Source of the DNA: Panopea generosa
Taxonomy: Eukaryota > Mollusca > Bivalvia > Adapedonta > Hiatellidae
Length of the DNA: 64,000 bases
Assembly: GCA_029582155.1 (NCBI GenBank)
Contig: CM055907.1
Span: 13,795,992 to 13,859,991, forward strand
Direction: 5' to 3'
How positions within the stretch are numbered: position 1 is the stretch's first letter; the number at the start of each line of letters is the position of its first letter. The position numbers were made by a program, and so were the translations under genes. Positions 42,175-56,400 of the stretch are shown in pieces. The notes beneath the pieces were generated by a model that did not search any database, was not told the origin of the DNA, and was given only the letters and a program-made list of their open reading frames with translations.

Positions 42175-45100
42175 ATGGTGTTTAGCGTCGTTTTCAACAA
42201 TTTTTCAGTCATATCGCAACGATGTCTACTTGAGACAGTATTCTGAGCGCTGTCACACTGGAGTATCATGCCGCAGACACATGGTATGATACCCCACCCA
42301 GTCACATTATACTGAAACCGGGCCGACCAGACCTAGAACTCTCCTCTAAATGCTGAGCGTCAAGTGAGGAAGCTTCTAGTACCATTTTTAAAGTCGTTGG
42401 TATGACCCCGCCGGGGATCGAACCCACGACCTTCCGCATGCGAGGCGGACGCTCTACCACTAGACCACGCCGCGGTCTTCCTAAAAAAGAAACACATTCA
42501 ATTTCAGATATAAAAGAAATAAACATTCAATTCCATTTATAAAAGAAATATACATTCAATTTTAGATATGAAAGAAATACACATTCAATTGCAGATATGA
42601 AAGAAATACACATTCAATTTCAGATAAAAAAAAGAAATACACATTCAATTTCAGATATGTAAATGATACACATTCAATTTCAGATATGAAAGAAATACAC
42701 ATTCAATTTCAGATAAGAAAGAAATACACATTCAATTTCAGATATGGAAGTGATACACATTCAATTTCAGACATGAAAGAAATAAACATACAATTTCAGA
42801 TAACAAAGAAATACACATTCAATTTCAGATATAAAAGAAATACACATTCAATTTCAGATATGGAAGTGGTACACATTCAATTTCAGATATGAAAGTGAAA
42901 TAGACGAATGTCTGGTATAAAAACAAAGCGTATACATTCTATTATTTATAAAAGAAAACAAAAAACATTAATGTTCTGCTATGCTCTCGTTACTGCAGGG
43001 TGGTCTAGTGGACTCGTATGTGGAAGGTAGTGAATTCAATTTCCGGCTTAAAAACTTAAAAAGTGGTACTAGAAGCTTCCTCGCTAGGTGTTCAGCGTTT
43101 AGGGGATAGTTCTTTCTAGGTCTGGTGTCAGTAGATTGTGACTTAGTGATATATCATACCAGGTGTCTGCGGCATGATACTACAGTGTGGCAGCGTTTAG
43201 AATACTATTTCAAGTAGACACCGTCGCGATATAATTACATGTAAAACATTATTGAAAGTGACACTTTTCACCATACAACAACAACTATGCCTTCGTATGA
43301 CAAAACCAATCACATTAGAACATCATTTATACATAACCAATCACATTAGGCCATCATTTAGACATAACCAATCACATTAGAACATCATTTAGACATAACC
43401 AAATCACATTAGAACAAACTTAGACATAACCAATCACATTAGGCTATATTTTAGACATAACTAATCACATTAGACCAGTTCAAAAAGATGTTAATGATAT
43501 TATGGTTAGATAACTACTGTGTAAGTTTGATACTGAAAATAACAAGTGCTAGAGTACCAACAAAATAGATGTTGTAATAATTCTGGTGCCAAACCATTTA
43601 TTATTCATGCGACTATGAAGATGCATAGTATTGCGTAACAACTCTACCTAAAAGACGTATTTAGGGTTATCATGATAGCTCACATCGAGTCTATGATTCT
43701 GGTGACCTGCACATATTTGGAAAAACTTCATATAAATCGTGACATATTTTTAAAATATATAAATAATTTTTATATAATTTTAAATGCTGTTAAATTTATA
43801 ATTTTACAATCAACATCAGGTTTTATTTTTGACAAATGTACACCGACATTTAAAATTGAAGAATGAGTTGATACTTAATAAGACCACGTTATTCTGGGGG
43901 GGGGGGGGGGAGTGCGGGTTGAACTCATTCTTTTGTTTCATCTTATTTTACTGCCATATATTACAATTCATGAATTCTGTGTTACACTACGCTGGTTAAA
44001 TACACGAATGACCACAATATGACTGAAAAGCCATTGTAACAATGCAATTTTAATAATGGGTATTGATTGGTGGCAGAGGTACCACTACAGAGACACCGAT
44101 ATGCCAAGTTTCAGGCACTAAATACTGAAACTTTTGTCAGAATACCAAAGGTATGAGCTGCATTGTCGTTATATACAGGTGCTAGTTGTTGACCGACATG
44201 CAATTTTGATGTGTTTTTTACTAATTTTTTAACTTAATTCAATGTTGGCAAGATATGTTTAGAACTGACAGGACAATGTGATGCGTGTACGTACATAGAT
44301 TTATCATTAAAATAAAGGGCATTAACTAAGTCAAACATCAATGGACCAGAATGGACGATGATATGAACGACTAGATAGAATACCGATACGGCCTAGCAAC
44401 TTTGGACAAAAACAGTTAAACAGTTCTGGGGAGGGGGTGACAAGAAATTATGACATAGGTTTACAATTAAAACTAAACGGTCAAACATTCACCAAAGTTA
44501 ACGGATCGAAATGCACAATTGGACGTCATGCTGATACAACCTAGCCAGTTTTATGAAAATCGGTTAAATGTTTTAGGATGAGTAGAGTTGACATGAATGT
44601 GTGATGTACAGACATATGTGCGGACGGACAGACAGACAATGGCAGCTTTATATGCCTAACCCCCATACATATTGGACGACATTAAATATAATGGTATATG
44701 AGTATTAAACATTTTGTGTTTCATCAACATAATAGTTGTAACTATATATTTTCCTGTTTTAAAGGGGGTATATCAGGAAAACACGCTAGAAATGTCTAAA
44801 AAAAAAATTATTTTTAAAATGGTTGAAATACATCCCACTATCAATAATAAATAAAATCCGAATGGCTTAGTATTTCAAAATGTGACAAAATCGCTATTTA
44901 AATCGGAGTGATAAACATGAAACGAAAAATTTCCATTCTAAAAATAGACATCACTTATGTGCTGCTAGACGACTTTCACAGCGTCATTCGGACTCTTCTA
45001 AGAAGAAACAATGTTTACTAAGTGAAACCTGCATAATGGATCAAATAAAAATAAAAATAAAATTGGGAAATCTATCTTAAATAGGTCAACCTAGGCACGT

Positions 45101-46208
45101 AGCCCAAGTTAGGAAATTTGTTTTCAATATATTATTCCGACATGTTTAGTTGATATCCGTTTGGCAATACGGGGTCAGTGAATATATATTTATAGGCATG
45201 ATTTATTGAAAAAATGCTTATAGCCAGTTTTAAAAATTTGAAAAATCCTGATAGATTCCATCTTATAAATTATTCTCATTTTAATTATAAAAACACAAAA
45301 GATAGTTTATGTCAATTTATAATAAATGTATTAAAACATTAACCATTTTATTCCGTTAACAGAATAACGAAGAATGGCTACCTCAGAGGTCAAGTCTAGT
45401 AAAGGACTTATTGGTGTTATGTGTTTCGATACACTTCATTGTTGGTCGTGTCCAGCTTGTAACTTCGAAATGCATGGGTCGATTTTCAAATAACTTCAGT
45501 CTTTTAATCTCATTTATTAATGCATATGTATTTGTTTTTGGCATGTAAATAACATTGTAAAACATTATCTTTATTTGCCCTTGTTTGTTTTGTAAAACCG
45601 TATATAATTAATGTACCATATGTAGTTTGTTTTATTTTGTTTCAAAGGATTTCTAAGGTAGTTCGCGGCGTTCCTATCTACGTTTTTAACATCTAAAATT
45701 ATAACTAAAATCACTAAAATATGAATAAAAAGAAAAGGTGTTCACGCTAGTTTTTCATAGATTTGAATTTAAATCTAAATTAAACATTAAAAAAAAACAC
45801 GACATTTGCTTGTGATTTCGGACGACGTAAAAAAACGCAATATAATACTAACGTAAAATACGACGTCGTTTGAAATATCAAGCAAACGAGGTGTGTTTTT
45901 AAGTGTTTTTATTTTTCATTTGAATTCGAATTTATAAAAAATTGTAAGTGAACACCCCTTCTTTTTATTTAGTCATATTGTAGTGAAATGAATAAAGTTA
46001 AACAAATGTAAAATTTAAGAACTTGTACCAGACCATTTTTTTGCACAATCAAGCGTGACTATTCAAAATGTGTTGTTTTTAAACCCGCTTTTAAATCAAT
46101 CCCGGCGTAATGATAAGATGTTAAGGTAACACAAAATGCATTTTATCTGTATTCAAGTAATATTGACCATTTTATATGGAAAAATCATCCGGAAAACATG
46201 TACCACTA

Positions 46209-46254
<46 letters not shown>

Positions 46255-49200
46255 CTGTTAACGAGATTCTGCTGGACTATATTTAAAAAAAAGGCAAAGC
46301 TAAAACGAAAGCTGATACTTCATATTATATGTGTACAGAATTTTGATAAATAACGCCTGATGTAAAAAATTCGATAGGAACGCCGCGAACTACCTTAATA
46401 AACAACACACATTTTAGGTCAACCAGACTACTTTATTAACTCTACGAAAGCGGCATGGGATACTGCCGTCTCTAGCTGTACTCTGGCAACTCCTGACATT
46501 AAATTCACACCAGAGTGTATCACAGTTGATATTGAAGTGCCGGGACTAGATCTGACCGTAAGAGACAGATTTTGGCTAGGGTACATCATGACGTACAATA
46601 TATTTCAATACATAGGTATGTGGAAATATCCGGTCCCGTATTCACAAAACAACTTAAACATACACTTAGTCAAACTGAAAATTCAAAACTGCTTCATTCA
46701 AAAACTTTTGTATAATAGTATTTATATATGAAGAGTTCTAAAGACAAAGTCTGTAGATAGAATAACATTACTGTTCAGTTTGTTTGAAATTTTCAGAATG
46801 ATATTGTCAATATGGAAACGATAATGTTAATTTAGAAATGAAATTTGAACTGAGATGGGTTTTTTTTAAAATATAATGCCTTACCTATCCGGTTTAAAAA
46901 ATCATCAGTGATCTATCTTTCATTTACCTCTACTTTACCTAATTATGTTTCTATGTATAAATCAAAACCTTCGCAATATTTTTATTTAAGAAAATTGGCC
47001 AAAACAAAACACTAGTATGATAGATTTTGTACACTAATATTATTTTTTTCTATATAATTTTTGTCCATGTATTTAGGTTGTGCAAAGTCAAATTATATCA
47101 ACAGCATTGCTGAAGAAAACTATACCACGGGGTTACTATTGGAACTATGTTTCTCAGCATGTAAAAACACGGAATACATTGGGCTAGGAAGGACCGAGGT
47201 AACGTTGAGATGAATGTTTCTTATGACGTCACTATTTAAGTAGTATAAAGTATGCGACACAATATTTTTATCTCGTACGCACTCTGATAAACCCTTAAAT
47301 GAGAACTAGATTGTTAGCTGCTCCCTAGCATAACCATGCAAAATGGCTCTATCAAAAACAAATTTTATCCTTCTTTCCTCTATTTTTAAACATGGATTGT
47401 TTTTGTTTTTTCCCCATTTTGTTCATATTCCATAAGAAAATTCGCATTATTCAAGACAAAATACGTACCTACATACATAACTACCGAACTACTTACCGAA
47501 CTAGCTACCGAACTACCTAACAATCTATTTACTGCCTCATCGAAAATTTGCGTTATTTTCGTTATATAGTTTAAATTTGGGGGGAAATGTTAGAAATGTA
47601 CATGTACTCTGACCGACAAACCCAACCAACCGAAGCTCTTACGATTGAATTCAGCTCACTATTAAATTCATGTACCTGCTCATGATTTCCTCGTGCAGCC
47701 CGTGCGTGTTAACCATTTGTTTTAATCGAGTGAATAATAAACAGGTACATGTGTAAGTCGACATACAACCATATTTTCAGAGATTTTCTGACAATTATCC
47801 AGTTTCTGATAATGCCGAAGCTAACTTTCGAAGAGAGGGCCTATGTTTTGGCCATGCTTGAATGTGGGCGAACGCAAGCACAATTCGCTAGACGTTTGAA
47901 CGTCTCTCGTTCGACAATATTGCGTCTCGTTCGCCGTGTCAGAGACACGGGAACGTTTTCCGATAGGCCGCGTGCAGGTAGACCGCGTGTAACGTCATTA
48001 CGGCAGGATAATTACATGCGTTAACCCCATTTGCGTGACAGATTTCTGACGGCTGAATCCACGTCACGTTTAGTGGTAGGTAACCGTGGACGCTCGGTTA
48101 GTCGACATAAAGTCAGAAATCGGCTAAGAGAACGGGAAATTAGCTTCCGCAGGCCCTACTGCGGTCTAGTTCTTACGCGACGTCACAATCACCAACGTCT
48201 TATTTGGGCCCGCAACTATCGCGGTCAGCGTTGGCAGAACGTAGTGTTATGTGACGAATCACGTTTCAACTTGTCGAACGCCGACGGATGTATCCGTGTA
48301 TATAGACGACGTCATGAACGCTACGCTAACAATTGCGTACTGCAGCACAACCGTTACGGTGGGGGGGGGGGGGCGGAGTTATGGTCTGGGCAGCCATCAA
48401 CCATAGGTATAAGTCGCAACTCGTCGTATGCCAAAATAATTTCACAGCCAGGCGTTACATCAACCAGATATTACGTCCTGTGGTTGTCCCTATGTTCCGC
48501 CAACGTCAAGGCCTGGTCTTCCAGCATGACAACGCCCCACCTCACGTTGCACGTGTCACCAGGAATTTTTACAGACCCGCAACATTGACGTCTTGCCTTG
48601 ACCAGCGTGTTCACCTGACTGCAATCAGTCTGAACACGCCTGGGATTACCAATCGACAGCGGTTACGTCAACGTCAACGTCCACCGCAGCCTGTCAACGT
48701 CAAGGAACTGACAGCAGCGCTCCACCAGGAGTGGGCCAGAATCCCATGGTATCCGCTAAGTAAATGGTGTGGTTCCATTGGGCGACGTCTTGCTGCTGTG
48801 TTTGACAGTAGAGGTTGCCACACGCGCCACCGATTGTGTCAGCGAAATTATACTGAACAGTCTATTGAAATTCAAAATTTTGTACAATGAGTTAGATGAG
48901 GCGTTTCTTTTTCTCGTCAGTGTATTGAGTAGCGTCATTAAAATTTGTATATCACATTAAGAGACATTTACATTACCCGATTATGAAGTTCTATAGAATG
49001 AACATGTTCATCTGTTTGGCACGATCTGCTTACTTTTTGCACGTGCTTTTAAATGTTTTTAATATTTGTTTAGAAAATACATAAATATTAAGATGGCGTG
49101 TTAACTGTTCAGTTCAATAATTAAACTATATTTGATTAGTGCACATGACAAAAAAAAAACAAAAAAAAATATTTAAATATTGCTGAATGTTTCTTTTGTG

Positions 49201-52200
49201 AAAAATACGAGTCTTTGATTTACTCCATTCCATTTCCTTGCTTTGCATTAAAATGTATGATAACATATTTATATGATTAGACACATATGTTCAATAGAAA
49301 AATTAAAATTAATATTATTTTTTTTCCAAAAGGGAAAATACTTGTGCTATTGTGTAAACAGTCCACTAAACTTAAAAGAAGCTCGGGAAACAGAATGTAA
49401 ACAACGATGCGCCTTGCCTAGAGGTATTCTATGTGGAGGTGACAATTTTGTGTCATTGTATGAGGCAGGTAATCCCGAATGTTTATCACTATTAATTGTG
49501 TAATTTTCATATATTCTGTAGTTTTTATATATTGTGTAATTTTATATCTTATATAACTTAGGCAACGCGGATAATGTTATAAACACCACTTCATTTTTAT
49601 ATAGATTTGCTAATTTAGTTACGTAAATGCATATATGTACGTGCGTAACTGCCAGTAAAAATGCCACACACGAGTACTAAAATAGGGGTTTCGCTTTCGG
49701 TTGCACATCAAGCACCTACTCAAATGGAGGGGAACCGAATGTCTAGTTGCCTGGCAACACTAGCTTTCTGGAAGTTACCGTGTACAACATTGTGGTTAAA
49801 ACGTTTTATATGTTTTATCTATGATGTCTTTTTCAATTCGTTAACACACATATTTTAGTTAAAACATTTGGCATTGGTTGAAAAAGTTTTTAGTGAAAAT
49901 TAGTAGCATTATCTCTTTTTTTTAAAAAATTCGGTTGAATGATATTGGAAATATCTGAAACATGATTTTGGTGTGCAAAGTCAAAATTATGGTCCATGAC
50001 AATTTTGCATTTTTTTCATACAAACTTAAATTAAAACTTTAATCTACTGGAAATTACCTGAAATTTTATCACAACATGTTACGCTTAACAGGAATTATTG
50101 AAAAATGTCTCAACTTTTTGTGTCTTTGCAAACTTAAATTAAAATTTAATTTACCCAATAAAATCAGTATTTGCTGTATGATATGTTACATGTATGTTTC
50201 AAAGATACTAAAATGTTAAAACCTTTTCATTCACCATAGATATTATTTGATTTATTTAACCATTTGCCATACAAGTTGTATTTATAACAACCCCCTTGTT
50301 AACTTTATTATAATCAGTTCAATACATTGTTTATTGAAAAAGGATAGACTTCGCTATAATGGTATAACTAGCTCTTGGTCGAGATTCACCAACACTTGCT
50401 TAGCTAATCAGATACACAAATATACAAGGAGTTAATGATATAAAACTTAAAATTTGATATATATCAATACACATTCCTGTATGTTTTACGTTTTAACGTG
50501 TACTGAACGGAACAGCTAACCCGCCACTTGATATTTTATATATTTCCAAACTGAACTGAACAACGAATCCATCACCTGTCATTTTACGTATTTTTGCAAA
50601 AAGTATCAAAACAATTTCCATAAAATTTGAACTGGAATAAGAAAGAACATTGAGAATAACAATGACCAAGTCTTTATTATAACATCTGACAGTAATTGTA
50701 ATAATTGCATTTTAATTGAAAAGGTTATGCTAGTCAATATTTTGGAAATACTTTAATTGGCGAATTAGCTATTCCGTTCAGAATATTTAGTCATTTAAGT
50801 TAATATGGGGAATATTTGATCCTTTCCGAAGTTGCCTTTCGTGTTTTTTTCTAGTTCCAGATATGTCTGTTGATAACGTTAGTTCCGGTAAGGATTTATA
50901 CGATGGTGAATGTATTGTCTATAATACATCATCTGATGTCTTCAGGTGGTTTGTATGTGACACCTATAATCAGAAGAGTTTTTGTTCGTTGTGCCAAACG
51001 GATAACGGAACATTTATTGTTGATTCTCTTCCTGTTGCAAACTGGGAAGAGGCGGTTAATAGATGCTTCGAGACTAATAGTTCTCCTGCCACATACAACT
51101 ACATTTCGTTAATGCCTAATGAACAATTCAAAGAACAAATCAAGAATAGTGGCATGCTGTGGACTTTAATGTTTAGAAGTTTATTTATCAATAAATACAC
51201 CGGTAAGTCAGCTAAAGATGGGTCATATGTTGAAATGGCCTATCGTCATAGCGAGAACATATACCTGTTTGGAAGAAGAAAATAAAATATATTGGTAGAT
51301 GTCCAAGATGAGAAGTAGTATTCAGGGAGGCACGAATCAATTAAACTTCCTCTCTGTTTAATAACATCTACAAATTCTTAAAGTTAAGGTTTTACATTAT
51401 ATTGGAAACATAACGTTAATTACTTTGTGGATGATTCGGTATTAATTCACTTAATCTTGCTAGCAGGAGAAATTGCACGGTGATACCGTGATGAAGTCGG
51501 TAGGGGTCAATATAAAAAAAATGCACAAACCAGACACTCGTTATGTAACGTTAAGGCCATCGAGTTATTTCAAAATCAGTCATCTCCAATAGTTTTCGTT
51601 AATAACCTGTGTGGCCAACACGGGACGTGTTGCATGTTTCCACTCGTTACAGTGTATGTTTTTACCGTTGCATGTATAAATGTATTTACACTTGACAGTC
51701 TAATAGCATTTGAAAGTTAAGAATATTTTTTTTATAAAATAGTGAGACCGCGGCGTGGTCTAGTGGTAGAGCGTCCGCCTCGCATGCGGAATGTCGTGGT
51801 ACAATAGTTTTCGTTAATAATCTGTGTGGACAACACGAGCCGTGTTGCATGTTTCCTCTCTGTGCATTGTATGTTTCTACAGTTGCATGTTACACTTGAC
51901 AGTCTAATGGAACTTGAAATTTAAGAATATTTATTATTATTCATTTTGTCCGGCTAAAATCAATTATTTTTATGATAAGAGCACAATTTATTGAATGTAA
52001 ACATAAGGTTATATATTATGTGAACAGTTTCTTTCAAGAAAGGAAGGATAGACACTTCATTTTTTCAAATTTGATTGCATTCTATTATGAATATCAAAGA
52101 ACTATGATTTTTGCAGTGATTTCCTTGCAAACTTTTGAATTACGAATTTAAGATGTAAGAAATGCCTTTTTTATGAAATGTTAATATGTTTCAGTTATTA

Positions 52201-53439
52201 TAATTATATGTTTTACAGTCCATAAGCAAATTACTTACAGAGATGGTAACGCAATATTTGCAAACGATTTAGCTCATCTTTAACAGGGACAGAATTTTTC
52301 AGTCTAGAGGTTTTGTATTTTTCTTAAGTTTATATTCCATTCATACCAAAGAGCCCATTATGTTTTTGTGGTCTTTGTATTGCTTTCCAAGCATATTCTA
52401 GAGATCGCTATTTTGAATCAATGAGTCAGTATGGAAAAAACCCTCAAATTTCAAGATCATTTAAGGAAATTTCGAGATTTGCCTCCCTTATAATTTGTTT
52501 AAAACATGAACTACAATGTATCTTTGTTTCTTGACCAGCGCCTTTGGTATCAGTCTTGTTTAAAGCAGCATAACCAGTATCTGAATGTATTTCTTTATCG
52601 AAGAAAGACAGAACATTTTTAAAATGACAAACATTTTCGTGAATCGGTATGGTCTTCGATGCGTTTATATCCGTCGATACCTTTCTTAAACGTGACAAAA
52701 TCGGGTTTAAAATATTGATTTACTGGTCAGTGGTTCTGATATGCGAATAAGCTATATCGCGACCAAAAATGTCGTAAAATTTCGATGAAATCGTATATAC
52801 TTGGCCAATTCCGTCATCCTTCAGTATTAGAACGGTTGCTAGATATGTGCAAAGATATAAATGCACATATTGACGATTGACTTCTCAAAAACAGTCAGCT
52901 CAATCGTAAAGAAATGTTGTATGCAGCTTTCGTACCTAAGGATAAATCAAAATTATAAATTGCATGGTCCCCCCCCTCCCCCGGGACTTTTGGAGCTGGG
53001 CAAAAACAGACAAATTCAAGGTAAACTTCTTACTATAGGAAGCACTGGGAAACAAATGGTGACCCTGATTATAGATGCATGTGGGTCATTTATAAAAAAA
53101 TGTGAATTGCATGTCCCTAGGTTTCACGGTTTGGCCCTGGGAACGGGGCCTAAAAATATAAGTGTGTCCGTAAACTATTGACATTTTTGACGTCTTCTCA
53201 AAAACCGTAAGCTTAATCATAATGTGTTGTATGTAAATTTGGTACCCTAGGATGAATCAAAATTATAAATTGCATGTCTCTATGTCTCATGGTTTGGCCC
53301 TGGGGTGGAACCTGAAATAATTAGTGCATCCGTAAACAATTCCATCGTGTGTCCGTAAACAATTGACATTTTCGACTTCTTCTCAAAACCCGTCAGCTCA
53401 ATTGATACCAAAGGGCAAATTAAAATTGTGAATTGCATG

Positions 53440-53476
<37 letters not shown>

Positions 53477-56400
53477 CCCCCAAAACTGTAAATTCAAGGT
53501 AAACTTTGAAACTATCTTCCTACTATTGGAAGCACTGGGAAACAAATGGTGACCATGATTATGAACGCATATGGGTGCTTTATAAGCATTGTCAATTGCC
53601 TGCTACTGGGTCTCACGGTTTGGACCTGGTGGTGGGGCCTAAAACAATTAAATGTTAACTTTAAAAATCGTCTTCTTATTGTAGGAAGGACTCGGAAGCA
53701 AATTATGAGCATGATTATTGATGCCTATGTTGTTGTTTTTATAAAATTATGAATTTCATGCCACTAGGTCTCACGGTTTCGGCCCTTGGGCTGTGGTCTG
53801 CTTTAAATCTATATCAGGAAAAATGACAAAAAAACGTCATTTCTTATTACTGAATAGACTTATGTGAATGTTTTTGGTGTGATTTGTTGTTGCTGATATG
53901 ACGGTTAATACCTATGTGAATTTCGTGGTCCCCGTCCCTATGGCGTCTTAGGGTTGGTCATAGATTCATATAGCTTTATGCCATCAAGGATAATCAGATG
54001 ACTGTTAAGGCCCACGTGTCCATTCTTAATCAAGAAGCCGTTTATTGATTACTATAGAACCAAAATGTTGGTAGAAAATGAACAAATACGCTTTTTACGG
54101 GATTCGAACTCGGATGCCCGGAAATTTCGGAAAGTTTAAGAATACAACTACTAAATCATATACGTTATTCCACAAAACTTGTTTAATTTTAATAATAGTG
54201 ATAATAGCGAGTTTAAATACACGTTTATTGCGATAAACAACGGTAATTTGCATCAGATATGATCCAGATAGTCCAAAGATAAGCTAAATATTGCAATTAT
54301 TCCAGGTTTTCAATGGTTTTTAAGGACCTTAATACTGGTAATGCCGCTTTAAATACGTTTAACATATATAATTGTGTAAATGTGTGAGAGAAATAATAGG
54401 AAAAAATTACTCAATAATTATGATTATACACATGAACAACATTCATTTATTTCATACTGAATGACGACACAGGTCAAGCGAAAAAGGAAATTCAGCAATT
54501 TTGTTACCTGGATATAGGGGATGACACAAAAGTAATGTTTACAACAACATCTACTGTACTCTACAAATGGGTTTGCCAGAACGGTAATACAGTTTTTAAA
54601 TCATAAATACAGTTTTCCCATTGTTTTTTCTCGTGCGTGATATATCCACTGTAAAACTCTTTTGCTTCCTTGACTGCTTACTACCCACACTAAACGTTAC
54701 CTCCTCAAATCCAATTTGATAAAATAGACTTTGGAAGCAAGCATTCACGAAATTAAACTAGCAAATAGAAGAAGACTCAGTTTACTATGTAGTCTGTTCA
54801 TGAGATTAGTAAAATAAGTGCATGTAACACCCCTAACACAAGCTAGTACCGCCTTAAATACACGGAACTTTATTTGTAATATACTGACCGGCAAGCAAAG
54901 GTAGACAGGCAGGAGTTGAGACTCCAGATCACTGTTGCCTAATACCATGTAAAACAACACAGCTCGGTTTTTAAAGAATAAGATACAGAAACCATGATTA
55001 AATCATTGTGTACATAGTATATATACATGAATGCAAACTACCAAAGAACTTCAAATGTGCACAGTTTTTGGAAAGAGATCATTAACTATTATTCATTTGA
55101 GCTTGTTTCTGTTATCTTTGAGGATGAAACATTTTATTCCGAAACTACGGATTCATAAATGATAGTAAATACATGAGCTAAGTATTGGGGTGGAAAGCTT
55201 TAGATTAATATAAAATAATAACACTAACTGGAAAACGATCAAAGTAATATACAAGTAACAACAGTCAGCATTTAAACATGTGATAATTTTCTGCTAAACA
55301 CCAAGTTAGATGTGTAGTCAAGGCTTAATTCATACAACAGCTACGATATCACTAGCTCTCTACAACTACTAAAGAACATGTATGCCAACATTTAGATGGA
55401 TTTATCAAATTATTTCTCCTAAATTGTGTTGAGCCTCTGACGTTATAATAATACTGTATAGAACAAGAGTGGCAATTTCTATGAATGTATATCTTCTTCG
55501 TTTGGCGTTTTTCAATCCCGGTAAAGTATATAAATTTCTATATATCCACAGTTTCCTTTTTATCTCACGACTCCTATAGTGTCTACTTATTTGTTCTTCT
55601 TTCTATTGAGTCATTTTACTATCAACGAAATACAATAAAGTCGGTACAAAATGCTGGAAATTCGAATCTAGGACAAATGCGCAAATTTTGATATTATTTT
55701 CCGGATTATTCAATGTAATAAACCCGGTTTGTAATGTAATATTTCAATGGTGTTTATGCTATTTCAACACAACACAGGATATATATGGTAAGTTTTTTTA
55801 TTGGCGGGAATGACCTCAGAATGAACCTCAATAAACAACGACCCTTACACAAGTAACTTTCTTACGTAAAGTATTTCGACTAAACCTGCTGACATTGGCG
55901 GTGAATGGTAAAGGATATTAAGACAGCCCGTTAGACCACTTGTTAGCGTGGGTAGCATTAAAATAAATTATTGAATGTATTATTTTCTTTATTGTACAGC
56001 ACGTATGTATTGTTTGTAAACCATTTTAAATACAGTGTACGTTTTACAATGGTATTTCAATGGCCAAATTTCTAATATTCAGTTTAATGGTATGGATGAT
56101 GTTGATAAATGTGAATGTCACAAACGTTCCCAGAAAAATAACTAAATATATTGTTAAGGCTTATGTGAGTAGAAGCAGTACAATATATAATCAATGACAT
56201 TCCAAACAGCCGTAAATAATATGTTGTTATGTAACTACATTGTATCTATTATAAATTGTTTGATGTTTAATTTCAAGCATAATTTTATGTAAAACATATA
56301 TCTATTTATTTGTATATGTGACTTATAAGTCCATTAGGCCGTGTGTGTGTTTTAAAATTCAATATCTGTATATCAAGTTACTCACTTACTCACTTACCTA

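Noticed and set aside
42093..42305. Poly-glutamine protein on the minus strand
   Set aside because: The Gln run is the (CAA)n tail of SINE S1; the rest of the frame is SINE body.
42405..42478. Functional alanine tRNA gene
   Set aside because: The head folds well, but it is joined to the shared SINE body and CAA tail and occurs in several damaged copies; it is a SINE promoter region.
46537..46731. Separate small gene at exon 2
   Set aside because: It is the exon 2 frame read through its donor into intron sequence.
47749..48024. Intact transposase gene starting at 47,749
   Set aside because: The first residues are upstream non-coding sequence; the family start is at 47,812, and the frame is broken by a stop and several frameshifts.
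53280..53483. Glycine-rich protein on the minus strand
   Set aside because: The Gly run is the poly-C homopolymer.
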